Source: Tritrichomonas musculus
Taxonomy: Eukaryota; Parabasalia; Tritrichomonadida; Tritrichomonadidae
DNA: 64,000 nucleotides
NCBI GenBank assembly: GCA_039105265.1
Contig: JAPFFF010000014.1
Span: 496,001 to 560,000, forward strand
Reading direction: 5' to 3'
Each line of letters begins with the position of its first letter. Position 1 is the stretch's first letter. The position numbers and the translations under genes were made by a program. The notes beneath the pieces are model-generated. The model saw nothing but the letters and a program-made list of their open reading frames with translations. It ran no database searches and had not been told where the DNA came from. Shown in pieces: positions 20,503 to 31,880 of this stretch.

Positions 20503-22010
20503 TTGATGATAATTGACTTTTTAAATCATCGGAAACATCATTATTAATAAATTGTTCCGGAATGTCTAACGTTGGTCCAACTACAAGATCAGCCGTTTTA
20601 TTCCATTGGCGAAGGTAGTATCTGCCTGATCTTGTAAATGCACAACTAAGAAAAGCTTCATCTGGAATTAATATAGTTATCCTTGCTGTAAATTGAGCCA
20701 ATACTACATGAAATATTTCTATACACTTCTTATTTTTAAATGTATATTCTTTAGCAACTCTTCTATAAAGCGTGTAGAGCTCATGCATATCGAAAATAAT
20801 ATCAGAAAGTCTACTTTGTTCGCATTCAAAGCATAAAGAAGCAGCTTTTAAAGGTCTAAAAATCACATACAAATCTTCAATATAATCAGGAAGGGATGAT
20901 TCTATTTCTGCTCTTAATAAATATTCTCCTTGTTCTTCACTTTCAAATGGAGAGTTATTCAATTCCCAATCTTCAGCTCTTAGTGAATTTATTAATGCCT
21001 GATTTCTTCTAATAAATGAAATGATTTCAACAATGTAAAGCCATCTTGTCTGAGGGTACAAAGGCATTTTTTTTTCAGTATTTGTATTACATTATTATTT
21101 CGTAAATATTTAGCAATTTCGTCTATTTCATTAATCATAAAACGCAAATCTTGAGATTTTTTAATAGAGTTAATAAGACAATTATGAAGTATGAGATTCA
21201 TACATGGAACATCTACAACAAGACTAAACTTTTTGTCTATAGTTTCTGCCATTTCTATTGCTCTTTTGACAGCAATAGCTTGAGCTGGTAGCCGGTCATG
21301 GCAGATTGCAACTGGCGTTAAACCTAATTCATAACAAAATTTTAATCTTTCCAGTATTTCATTTTCGTATTCTTCTTCTCCCCAATCTGTTTTTTCTATT
21401 GTGCGAAATGGAACAGGAGTCATTCCAGAAAATGGATTATTAATTGTACTATGAACAACTTTCTTATTTAAAATTGTCGCGGCGTCGATCATTATATTTA
21501 CTTTACCGATTTGTCTTAACTCTTTGCATAAAATTTCAAATGATTCATCACCAACTTTTTCAATACATTCTTTTATTTCATATGTATTAAATTTATCTAT
21601 TATTTCAGTAAAAACACAATTTGATTTGTTGCGCATATTTCTATACATATCAACTGCTATTTTACATACTTCTTGTATCATTACAGTCATTGCTGGAGAG
21701 CATGCTACGTTAGCTGATATTGAGGAAGCAGCTACAAATTGGGCTACAGAATAATTAATTTGATTTTGCACTTCATTTCGTGATTGGGTTGTACGAAAAT
21801 GTTTTACTGGTATATCAAAATGGATATCTTGATCTTTTGGTATATCAAATATACAAAAATGTCTTTTACAATCTTTTTTTTTTTTACATGTTACAGAGAA
21901 TCTTCTATATTCATTATGGAACACGTTGAATCTAACAATCTTACATCTCCATCTTTTATTACCATTCTTGAGTTTGACAGGTCCAAAATCAATTGGGTCA
22001 TCTGAGTCGT
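20503..22010 (-). pseudogene. hAT-like transposase fossil, N-terminal and central parts
   Basis: Reading leftward from about 22010 there is an acidic stretch (EDDSDDPIDFGP), a Cys/His-bearing segment (RWRCKI...VTCKKKKDCKRHFC) that could be a BED-like finger, and then a helical core. VDVPCMNLILHNCLINSI matches the CaAH.LNL....L block of hAT enzymes, and CPLYPQTRWLYIVEII matches the TRW.S...ml block. One frameshift lies in an A-run at about 21068-21076, between these blocks. No ATG is found in the frame before 22010, so the true start is lost or further right. The distal part lies at 18330-18896, beyond the inserted transposon. The DNA between this fossil and 22357 holds nothing recognisable. 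Confidence 0.65.
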
Positions 22011-22356
22011 CTTCTACTTTTGATCAAAATGTTTGTGCTTTTATAAAAAAAGAGTGATGTGATGAATGTACTTCGCATTTGGTTTAGCCATTTTTCATAG
22101 TTTTTTAGATCAATATTTATCAAATGATTTACTCATTATATTTCAATTTAAGTTCAAAATATAAATAAATTTGTGCGATTTGCTTTATAAATAAAATTTA
22201 AAAAAACAAGCAAAATTGATATATTCATAATGAAATATATTAATATTCTTTGGATTAAAAAATGGTTTTAAAATTTTTCAATTTTGAATATATTTGTTTG
22301 AACATTTACTCCATTAATGAATTTAAAACAAATTTTATATTATAATATATATACAT

Positions 22357-23301
22357 TAGGGATGGGAAACGGGCACCGGGCGGGCAATGGGCCCGAAATA
22401 AACGTACTGCCCGGGCATGCCCGGGCAAAACGGTTATTTACGTTTTTTCGGGCGAAGCAGTGCCCGTTTCCACTTTTTTGGGCAATTGCCCGGGGCTGCC
22501 CATTTTCATAAAAAAGAATTTGGTTCGAATATTTTCCGAACTTTTTTTTTTTTTTTTTTAGAAAAAAGCATTGACAAAATAAAGTTTATGAATGATTTTT
22601 GTTTAAAAAAATGCATGAATATATTGTATTTAATATTTTAAATATAATTAAATTAAAAAAATCACATTTACTTATCTGATCACTCAAAAATTTCATTTAG
22701 ATATTATGTCATTAACATAAAAAAGCAAGTTTAACACAACAGTATAATAATATATATGCTATTCTAACTATAAGTTCATAAATAAAACTTTTTGGAACAA
22801 ATTAGATTTTGAGATATTGAAAATAAACTATACAGTTAATGAAATACTCGTGGGAATAAAAAATTATGCATTTTAAGAATAACAAAGAATCAAAATTTTT
22901 TATATAAGCCAAAAAAAGAGTAAAAAAAAGTGATAATATTATCATTTAAGCAAGTTTATAAAAAAATCATTTTCTTATTGTTTATAAAAAATGAAAAATA
23001 AATAGCAATCATGATGATATGAATAAATATTTTCAACATGGAATTTAGGTGGAGAAATTGAAAAAAAAAAAAAAAAAAAAAAAAAAAGATTCGACGAAAA
23101 TCGAACAAGCAGCTTTTACTATTTCATAAAATTTACGGGCAGGAAAGAAAATGATGAACGGGCAATCAATTTAACAATCAAATGGGCAAGAACGAGAAAA
23201 AACGGGCAATGTAAAAAAGACGTTTGTGCCCATTCTTGCCCGGTGATATGACCAATCTGACATTGCCCGGGCACGTTTCGGGCGCCCGTTTCCCATCCCT
23301 A
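22357..23301. mobile_element. Non-autonomous hAT element with GC-rich ends, 945 bp
   Basis: The ends are TAGGGATGGGAAACGGGC and the exact reverse complement. The flanks carry a perfect 8-bp duplication, ATATACAT (22349-22356 and 23302-23309). About 150 bp at each end are packed with GGGCA, CCCGGGC and TGCCCG words in both orientations, strikingly GC-rich against an AT-rich centre that includes a long poly-A (about 23060-23088). It has no coding capacity. TIR start, duplication length and subterminal repeats all fit the hAT superfamily. Confidence 0.92.
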
Positions 23302-24033
23302 ATATACATGATTAATCTGAGGAATTAAATAAATATTTTTTACTGTTTTGAGTATAAATCCTTAAGTCTAAAAAGCACTTTTATTTGAATTCAGAGCAAT
23401 ACGATCGATTATTGAATACTTGATTGCAAGTAAACGGTCATCTTTAAGTCCATTTAGTTGCGCTTAAGCCCAAATGTCACTTTTTAGATTTGAGTTGAAT
23501 ACGATCAATATTTGACCTTTTTTTTTTTTAATAATAATTTGGTTTTAAATTGTTATTTTAAAATTTTCTTTGATTTGAGAGAAAAATACAATTTTTTTTG
23601 TTAAAAAAAAAATGCCAATAAAATTGAATGAAAAAAGTTCCCATTTAATTTTACAAACAAAATTGTATATAGCCGAAATCACATGATGTGAAACTTTTTT
23701 TGATAGATAATATTCACCTTAAGGTAAAATAAAATTTTAAAATGTAATCAACAAAATGCTACTTGGAATTTCTTAGTTTGCTTGCATTGGAGATAGTTTT
23801 ACGCCTCAAACACCAAGAATGCATCCTAGTTCACTCAAAGAATGAATTTAAAAGAGATGTGACTTCCCAAAATTACCGAAATTAAAGCCATTTTTTTGGT
23901 AATTTAGGTGGTCGTTTTTCTTTTAAACCCACTTTTTGTGAGAAATTAAATGAAGTGAAAAAAACTGCTATTTAAATACAAAATATTTCTATGCTTTTTT
24001 ATGAAAAAGTTATAAATTTTTGTTTTTGGTAGA
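23302..24033. other. AT-rich DNA between two hAT elements
   Basis: No gene. Two loosely related stretches near 23340-23420 and 23440-23520 share words such as TTGAAT.C.GAGC/GTTGAATACGATC and may be a degenerate tandem repeat. Confidence 0.3.
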
Positions 24034-24511
24034 TAGACTTGTTATTCTCCGATTCTCGAGATCGATAATTGATTGACTTTTTGATATCGATACATAAATA
24101 TACACAGATTCTCGAGATCGATTTCAGAGATCGAGAATTTTTTTTCTCAGCTTTTGATATCAGAATTTTCAATTAAACTTTTTGATAAATATATGATCGT
24201 AATTCATTCTCAAATATTTCATAAAAAAGAATGTATTTTTTGATTTTAATCTTAAAATAAACATCAATGCATTATATTATTTATTTTTAAATATTATAAA
24301 ATCACCAATACCAATTATAAAAGAAGATAAATCTGTTTGAGATCTCGAGATCTCGGTAATTGACATCAAGTTTACAATTATTTTTATATCACATTTAATA
24401 TCTGATATCTTGATAATCGATAATCTCGATATCAGATTTTAAAACTGATAATCGAGTATCAGATGCAAAAAAGTTACGTTTTTGATATCGATTCTCAAAA
24501 TAACAAGTCTA
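24034..24511. mobile_element. hAT-type MITE, 478 bp, copy B
   Basis: Same length, ends (TAGACTTGTTAT...ATAACAAGTCTA) and orientation as copy A, with roughly a dozen base differences. It has its own perfect 8-bp duplication, TTGGTAGA (24026-24033 and 24512-24519), so it is an independent insertion and not part of a segmental duplication. It landed next to the left arm of a small inverted repeat (24518-24734). Confidence 0.93.
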
Positions 24512-24517
24512 TTGGTA

Positions 24518-24734
24518 GATCGAAAATTTATACTTTTTTCGACAAAATTTTTTATATAAAAATTCAACTTTTCTCAATCGTTTTTGGCTAAACATACATT
24601 ATTTTTTAATATAATTCATAAAACTAATTAAAATATTGATTTGTTTTAAAATAATAAAGAAAATTATTATTCACATCAAGAAAAACATATATTATTATTG
24701 TTAACGTTTGTCGAAAAAAGGATAAATTTTCGAT
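24518..24734. repeat. Small inverted repeat
   Basis: Arms of about 24 bp (TCGAAAATTTATACTTTTTT at 24518 onward, and its reverse complement with one mismatch at about 24709-24734) surround about 170 bp of AT-rich DNA. It is probably a hairpin-type MITE relic; no target duplication was fixed. Confidence 0.55.
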
Positions 24735-24865
24735 TTAACTTGTTTTTAATTCAATGTTTTTCACATCACTTGATTACTGCTATATTTGTACTTTAGAAAA
24801 ATAAAAACTTAACCTTAACAAGATGCTATATTATTATTTATTATTATTTTTTTATAATTTTTGAA

Positions 24866-26788
24866 TAGACTTGTGCAAAGTCCAGGACAATAAACTAAGT
24901 TTTTTAATTATTACTTTATTCAAAAAAAATTGAGAGTTTTTAATCCAAATTTTCTATGAGTCTTCAGAAAGTAGAACGATAAGTAGGGACAAATTATTTT
25001 TTTAAAAATACCATATCTTTCAGTTTTGAGAAGATGAAAATAAAAAAAAAGAATATAAAAAAGTTATTTATTCAGGAAAAATACCTTTTAAATAGCTTTG
25101 GGAGCCTTTGAGGGCTAAGCCCAATTGGTTAAGGTAATAGCGGGAGCCTCAACCTGAGATGAATGAAAGTAATCATGCCATTATAACTTAAAAAAAAATA
25201 TTTAGCTTTATTCAAATTTGAGAGGACGATAAGAAGGGACAAATTAAAAAACTTAGTTTAAAACTTTTCAAGGGCAACTGCAGGACTTAGGACTTTGTCA
25301 GGACTAGGCTGGCCGTTTCTATGAGTTTTATCAAATTTTTCTTCTCAAAAAAAAAAAAAAAAAAAAATATCTACAATTGAAAAATAGAATATATTTACAA
25401 ATATTAGAATACCATTTTTCTAAAATGAAAACAGTAATGGCAGAAGATAAATACATATTTAATAATTATATTTTTAAGGGACTGGTTTCAAAATTGAATA
25501 AAAAGATTCAATGAGTTCTTTCAAAAAAAATTTATTGAAAAAAGACTTTTGAGCTAAAAATAAAACAATTTATTGCTTTATATTAATAAATATTGCATTA
25601 ATCGCAGATATATATGAATTAGTTTCATATTTTTTTTGAAAAAAGTGAAATTCATATATAATAATATTTTTTTTATTTTTCAAATATTTTGATAAATATA
25701 GAATCAGGTATAAATATACTAATAAATCGCATATTTATTTTTGCATAAAATTTTGTTTTTTTTATCAAATTCAAAAAAGTATCAAAAGAAATCATTATTT
25801 TAATTAAAAATTAGGTTTATTTAATTGTAATAATTAAATATATTTTATTATTATTATTATTATTCACTTATATTATTTTTTTAATAAAAAAAGAGATATT
25901 TGAAAAATTTTCCATAAAATTTTTTTTAATATCGTTGATCGTTTAGGCCAAATATCATTGATATTGACCTTAACTTTTTCCAAAAAGCTATCTTTCAAAG
26001 TTGTATTCTATGAGTTATTTCAAAATTGAAAACTTTACACAAATATTGGAAACTAGTCCCTTAATAACGAATTAACCAATGATAAAAGAAAGTATTTTGT
26101 CTTATAAGTTTGTTATAACTGTAAAGAAACATTTTCAACTAGTAATGTTGCAAAAGGAAATAAATATTTTAATTGTTATAAAATTTTATTTTGCAAAAAT
26201 CATATATCTTCATCTATATAAAATAAAGGATTTATATCTGATTGAATAAAAATGATCGTCGTCTTTAAAAAAGTTAGTGATATTGAATTCTGGTCTTTAA
26301 AAAAGTTTTCCATTTAAATTTGTAAGATTTGCTTCAAAAATTGAATGAATTCATAGAGCTTTTCAATTTTTATTAACCAGCCTAAGTCAGGACCATTTTT
26401 TTTTAAAGAAAAAAAATGACATATTTAAATTTTATTGAAAAAAATTATATATTCAACTTTTCCTTTTAATATGGATTTTTTAAAAATCTATAAATATATA
26501 AATAAAAAAAGATTGTTCACTTAATATTTTACTGATTTTATAACTTATATATGAAGTTATCCGTTATATTGAGAATTAAAAACTTTCGGGCAAAATTAAA
26601 TGATCAACATATAATTTTTTTAATATTTTAATAAAAGCATATTTTAAACAAAAAATATCAAAAATTCTATTAACGCATTTTTTTAAAAGAAAAATATCAA
26701 GTATGCGTCCTTAATTCAAAGATAAAAAATTTTTTTTAAATTAACTAAGTTTGTTTAGTCCTTTGGTCCAGGACTTTGCACAAGTCTA
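24866..26788. mobile_element. Older hAT-type TIR element, with nested insertions
   Basis: Ends TAGACTTGTGCAAAGTCC and its reverse complement (26771-26788) form a TIR of about 23 bp with one mismatch. The first nine bases, TAGACTTGT, are the same as in the 478-bp MITEs, suggesting one transposase family. The flanks are TTTTTGAA (24858-24865) and TTTTAGAA (26789-26796), 7 of 8 matching, which fits an aged 8-bp duplication. Inside are the TTAA-flanked element at 25478-26060 and inner inverted words AGGCTGG (near 25307) and CCAGCCT (near 26376). A tRNA-like stretch lies near 25110. No transposase is readable. Confidence 0.75.
25478..26060. mobile_element. TTAA-flanked MITE, 583 bp, nested in the older hAT-type element
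   Basis: The element begins GGGACTGGTTTC and ends GAAACTAGTCCC, flanked on both sides by TTAA (25474-25477 and 26061-26064). A TTAA duplication is typical of piggyBac and Kolobok elements; a TA duplication of a Tc1/mariner element with TA inside the repeat is the alternative. Its right end is related to the diverged relic at 16652-16800. It has no coding capacity. Confidence 0.7.
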
Positions 26789-26796
26789 TTTTAGAA

Positions 26797-27290
26797 TATG
26801 ATAACCGCCAAAAGTCGAACCCTTTTCAATTTTATAAAAATCACTCCAGGATATTAATATTTATTAGAGGAAGGTCAACTTATTTTTAACACAAAAACTC
26901 ATAGTATAATTGGTTTGGATTTTTCATAAGTACATATAATATTTAATATAATATATAATAGTTTTTCTATCTATAATATCTCTATAATTTATTTATATTT
27001 TTGAGATAAAAATGTTTTATTCAAAATTAATCTAATTTAAATGCGTATTCAAATATTTTTTTCTCTCAATTTTTTCTTTTCAAATTTAAGTTTTTTAGTT
27101 TTACAAATTTTTCTTGATGGGTTATTAATATTTTTTAAATATTCTTACATATTTAATCATGGATATAGATTTAAAAAATAATTACTCATATGATATTTTT
27201 AATCAATTCATATATTTGCTTGCGAGAATGTATAAAACTAATGATTGAGTGTAATTTATCATGACTCTAATAAAAAATTGGTAGTTGGAA
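26797..27290. other. AT-rich DNA between TIR elements
   Basis: No gene, repeat end or RNA could be supported here. Confidence 0.4.
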
Positions 27291-28370
27291 TAGATGGGTT
27301 CCGACTTGAAATAACGTATTTTTTTCATTTTAAAATAAATCTATCTTATTATATTTTCATTTTTTTAATAAACATATTTAAAGAATAAAATAGTTATATA
27401 TTTCTTTATATTTTAATCGATCATTTATGTAAAAAGAAAGATCTAATACATTTTTCTATTCATTTAAATATTCATCATTTTCAGATTATATTCATAATAT
27501 AAAATAATATATAAATTAAACAACTTATTATTTTATTAAATTTTCGAAATATTGTTTATTAACCGAGATAAATGTATAATATATCAAAAAATGGGAGAAA
27601 TTAGTTTTTGTTTTTTCTCTTTGAATCTTGGATATATTTATATGTTTAAGCATTTTAAAAGTATTTAATTCTTTAATATAATATAATTAATTAATCTATT
27701 CTAAATTTTAGCGATTTAATTTTAAGATATAAACATAACTTTTTTTTGAAAATAATATTCTCAAAAAGTTAATTTTTAAGTTTATTATAAACGAAAACCT
27801 CCAAAAAATAAAGAAGATTTCACATTAAAAATGCATAATAATAAAATATCAATACCAATTTTTTTTAATTTTCATAATTAATGTTGAAAATTTAAGGGAA
27901 AAGGACTATATATAATAATTCATTTCGATGTTTTGAAAAAAATTCTCAAAATCCATTTATTTCCAGACAATTAGAGCAACTATAATATTGTTAATTAGTT
28001 TTAAATGAGTTTTCAGAAGTTTCAAATAGAATGATAAATACCAAATTTCTCTCAAAATTTTGAATGATATTCCTTTCAATTTTATAAACTTTGTTCAAAA
28101 AATATCACCTACTTCTCAATTTTTTTTGAATAGATTCCCCTGAATAATTCTTAGTCTCTTATCAAAACAGAACGATAAGTAGGTGATATTTTTTGTTCAG
28201 AGTTTATTTTAAGATTAAAATATGATTATCTTTAAATATAAATAAATATATAATAATCGTATCGGTGTAATTAAATATAATCTTATATAATTAAACATAT
28301 CATAATATGATTAAATAAAAAACCTATTAAGTCCCAAAAAGTCCCAGCATATTGAGTCGGAACCCATCTG
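27291..28370. mobile_element. Non-autonomous TIR element, about 1.08 kb
   Basis: The left end TAGATGGGTTCCGACT and the right end AGTCGGAACCCATCTG are inverted copies differing at the first base. TTGGAA occurs directly before the left end (27285-27290) and directly after the right end (28371-28376). If TA is counted on both sides the duplication reads TTGGAATA. A hAT-type origin is likely. The interior is AT-rich and holds the hairpin at 28084-28204. Confidence 0.7.
28084..28204. repeat. Hairpin repeat with ~31-bp arms
   Basis: The left arm (28084-28114, containing ATATCACCTACTT) and right arm (about 28172-28204, containing AAGTAGGTGATAT) are inverted copies with few mismatches. The motif CAGAACGATAAGTAGG in the right arm recurs as GTAGAACGATAAGTAGGG at about 24971-24988, so this is a dispersed family. 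Confidence 0.6.
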
Positions 28371-28405
28371 TTGGAATATGAAATTTAGTTGAATAAATAG
28401 ATTTA

Positions 28406-28636
28406 TTATACGCATATATATCTAATATATTGTTTTCGAATCATTTGGTGTGTTGAATTTGGGACAATATTTGATTTAATAGCATCAGTAATAGTTTCAA
28501 AAAACTGATTACATCTCAGCCATTTTGTAAAAATATTGAATCTCGGCTGGTTTATTCTTATCATATTAGCAAATACTTTTAAATCACCATTTGACCTATC
28601 TTGAATTATTTGAAATTGAGAATCTCCAATTTTCAT
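28406..28636 (-). other. Short frame, possible fragment of an unknown gene
   Basis: This 76-codon frame has a balanced, coding-like composition (GDSQFQIIQDRSNGDLKVFA, then NMIRINQPRFNIFTKWL) unlike the surrounding AT noise. An upstream stretch in another frame (YFYDWIKDN) reads on similarly. It is flanked by transposon debris. I recognise no family; it could be a relic of a host gene or of a transposase. Confidence 0.25.
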
Positions 28637-28984
28637 CGATTGTCTTTAATCCAATCATAAAAGTAATATTTATATATAATTATTATTATATTATTTATAA
28701 ATGAAATAAAATTTTGAATTTATTAATTACAAAACGCAAAAAAATGCAAACAATGAGAAAAAATTGGCCATTCAATTAGTTGACCCTCCTCTTATTTATT
28801 AAACTTAGTTAAATAAACTTTACTTCGCTCACAAAAAAATTGAATTCATTTTTTTGAATTTTTTCTATGTGCATTATCAAATCAAAAATTTTTCGAGGTA
28901 AAGTTTTTTTTTTCTCATTTACCATATCTATCAAAAATTCAAAGAATAAAATATATTCAAAAAGTTAAAAATATAATTATTTTT

Positions 28985-30077
28985 TCAATACTCATAAATG
29001 AAAGTTTCTCCGGTATTTTCATCTACCACATAATGAAGTTGTGTTCTGTATTGATTGTGGATTTCCTTTATTTCATGCCACTTTCCATTGAGGCTCTCTC
29101 CATTAGTTTCTTTACATATTTAGCAACGAGCCCAAAATGATGAGTAATAACTATGGAGCTTTTCGTTTGGGATATTATCCCAGATATTTACTATTGCATT
29201 AAAAAGTTCAAATCAATTTTTTTTGATATATTTCATTTTTTGATATAAGCCCAGACTTGTTCTATGGGGGACAAGTCTGGGCTTTTGGGTGGCCAAGGTA
29301 AGTATTCTGGTATGATTTTGCTGAGGAAACCTTGAGTATATTTGGACCTATGTGATGGCGCGTTGTCTTGTTGCCACACATAGGACCGACCAAATATCTT
29401 TTCAATTTCCTCGAAAACATGATTGTCGAGTAGGCATTTCATATAAGTCTGAGAATTAACATGTTTATCGAAAAAGAAGAGCGGTGTACGAAAACCTCTA
29501 GGGCTAATTCCCCCCAGATCATCAAAGAAAGAGGGCGCTGATCCTTTATATAGAATGATTCTGGGGGGTGATGGCCCCATTCCCTCCAAATGCCTCCTTT
29601 ATTCAAATCTTCACAGACGGTGGATTCGTCTGTGAAGATTATTGGAGGTAGTTGTGAGTATTGGTATGACAAAATGATATCGCACATTGAAAGCTTGCTA
29701 TTTTTGTGAGATTGGTCGAGGGGTGCTACTGAGGTCATCCTATAATACTTAATTTTATTATCGTTTAATACTGTCTTGGCTGTTGGTTTTGATACATTGT
29801 TTTCTTCTGCCACATCTCTAAGAGTTTGGAGTGGATTATTTCTCATTGAATTTACAATGTTTTGTTCTGTTTCATCATCAACTTTTTTGGGCTTCCCCTG
29901 CTTTGGAAAGATGGTATTGTATTTTTTATATGAATAAAAAAATTTTTTGCATGTTTCTGGGTTTCTTCCTATTGTTTCTCCAATTCGTTTCCAATGGTTG
30001 TTGGTTAATGCCGCTAGCTTGATGATTTCTAATCTTTCGCTTTCTGTAAGAGAATTCCATTCTTTTTGGCCTTCCAT
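28985..30077 (-). pseudogene. Tc1/mariner-type transposase (DD34E), decayed
   Basis: The first frame (ATG at 30077) carries an N-terminal DNA-binding region (ESERLEIIKLAALTNNHWKR), a second helix-turn-helix region (NNPLQTLRDVAEENNVSKPT) and the first catalytic acid in IIFTDEST. The coding then shifts frame in a G-run near 29520 and continues through GGISPRGFRTPLFF, YVWQQDNAPSHRS and WPPKSPDLSPIEQVWAYIKK. D of QDN and E of PIE are separated by 34 residues, giving a DD34E triad of the Tc1 type. A second frame change lies near 29235, after which AIVNIWDNIPNEKLHSYYSS and a conserved-looking tail (VVDENTGETFIYEY) lead to a stop at 28985, with at least one internal stop. Terminal repeats were not identified. 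Confidence 0.85.
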
Positions 30078-31261
30078 GACAAAAATAAATAAAATTTTAT
30101 TAAAATTTTTCTAACCGTCATTGGCATTGAAAATTTCAATATTGAAAGATAGTATTCAAATTTATTTCAAAGAATCGATTAATCTTTACTTTTTTTACAT
30201 CACATTTTTATTAACGTAACATTTTAACGTAACTTTTATATAAAATCAAAAATTTTGATGTAAATCAGTTATTTATGTTTAAAACAATATTTTTATTCAT
30301 AATCTAAAGATAAAAACTATTTTTCATTAACTCTTGCTAATTTTGATCAAAAAACCATGTTATCGCAGATGATTCTATCTGATAGATATAATTAGAAGCA
30401 AAATATCATAGAAAAAAAGGTTTTGTACGTCGGTACTATTATAAAATAATTCAAATGCATCGAATAAATAAATCAAAACGATTTAGTCAATCATAATAAG
30501 TCCAAATAAAATCAGAATTTTATAATAAATATAAAGTGCCATTTTACACCATCAAAAGAATGATCAAAGAAATATCAAAGTTTTAGTAATTTATTAGCAA
30601 TAATAACTGAATAAAAATTATTTCTGCTTTATATTCATGCTTTTTTTATTTTAATTGATTAAATTTTTGAAGATAAAAGTATTTCTCAAATAAAAAAATT
30701 AACGGAAAATTACATATGTATTTACATATGTAATTTCTATCGTCCTGTGTAATTACATTGTATATACAAAAAGTAAAGATTAGAATCGATTCAAATTTAT
30801 ATCGTTTTTTTACTTTTTAATTAAGATCTTTCAAAATTGAAGGGAGGTAAATAGGCCTTATTTTTTTTACATCACAAATACTATAAACGTCTCTTTAACG
30901 TATTTTTTCGTAAAATAACGATTTTTTGATTTGTAGTATTAATGAAACTTTTTGAATGCGAATAAATTTTTTTTTATTTTATGAAGAATCAAAAATAATA
31001 TTATTTAATTTGAAAAACATTATACTATTTTATCTTTTTATTTTTAAATTATTTAAAACATTTTTAATATAAAAAAATAATTGTAGATCAAGATAAAAAT
31101 AAAAAACTAATATCGAGAAAATAACGTATTTACAATTGTAATTACAATTGTAATTTTTAAACGGACAAGTTGTATACAATTGTAAATACAAAAACCAAGG
31201 CTTAGAGGTAAAGTTTTTTTAATTAAGTTTATTTTATATCAAATAATTTAATATTTAATAA
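30078..31261. other. AT-rich, repeat-derived intergenic DNA
   Basis: A stretch near 30160-30205 (containing AATCGATTAATCTTTACTTT) is inverted near 30766-30805, spacing about 600 bp. TTTTTTACATCACA occurs directly at about 30200 and 30869. Short palindromes such as ACATATGTAAATACATATGT (30714 onward) and ATTACAATTGTAATT follow. These look like debris of MITE-type elements. No gene is seen. Confidence 0.45.
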
Positions 31262-31725
31262 TACAGCTCGGAATTATTACTGTTGCGTTATTTTACAGTA
31301 ATAAGCAAATAAAGGAACAATTTGAAAATTTTCAAAAATTTTTAAAAATTTAAAAATTAAAATTTTAATATTTTTTTAATTGTGTTCTTTAGTTGAAAAT
31401 CGTATCATTCTCTTAATTATGATAAAATAAAACTTGGATTTATTCATTTATAAAAATATTATTCTCAAAAAGTTCGATTTAATTATCATTCATTGTTATA
31501 CAAATATAAACGATCTGAAGGTCAAAAATATTTGACTTTAAAAAGGCCAAAAAGTTTCCATTACTGCAGTTAGCGGTTAACAGTAATAAGGTATTCAATT
31601 CAAATTTACCATAAATAGGTGAAAAAGCAGCCGTTATTACTGTAGTTAAGAAGAGCAAAATCCCAAATCGCAGTCATAAGAAGACAAAAAATTGAATGGG
31701 CCTGCAGTAGTAATTCCGAGCTGTA
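31262..31725. mobile_element. Small TIR element, about 464 bp
   Basis: The ends TACAGCTCGGAATTATTACT and the reverse complement of TACAGCTCGGAATTACTACT (at 31706-31725) are inverted with one mismatch. TTAATA lies next to both ends but the exact duplication is ambiguous in this AT context. The interior repeats ACAGTAATAA words in both orientations. It sits about 155 bp upstream of the CCA-adding enzyme gene. Confidence 0.65.
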
Positions 31726-31880
31726 TTAATATTCGAAAAAAAGAATGTGATTTACATAAAAGTTGAGATTCTTGTACAAATATCAAGTCATATAAAAGTA
31801 ATTTTGCATAATGGCTCTTTTTCTATTGGAATTGAATTATTAAATAGTTATTTGTCCACATACATTTCAAATTTCAAAGC

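Noticed and set aside
22317-22641. Two short plus-strand frames overlapping GC-rich sequence
   Set aside because: They fall across the end of the hAT-type element at 22357 and only reflect its GGGCA/CCCGGG words.
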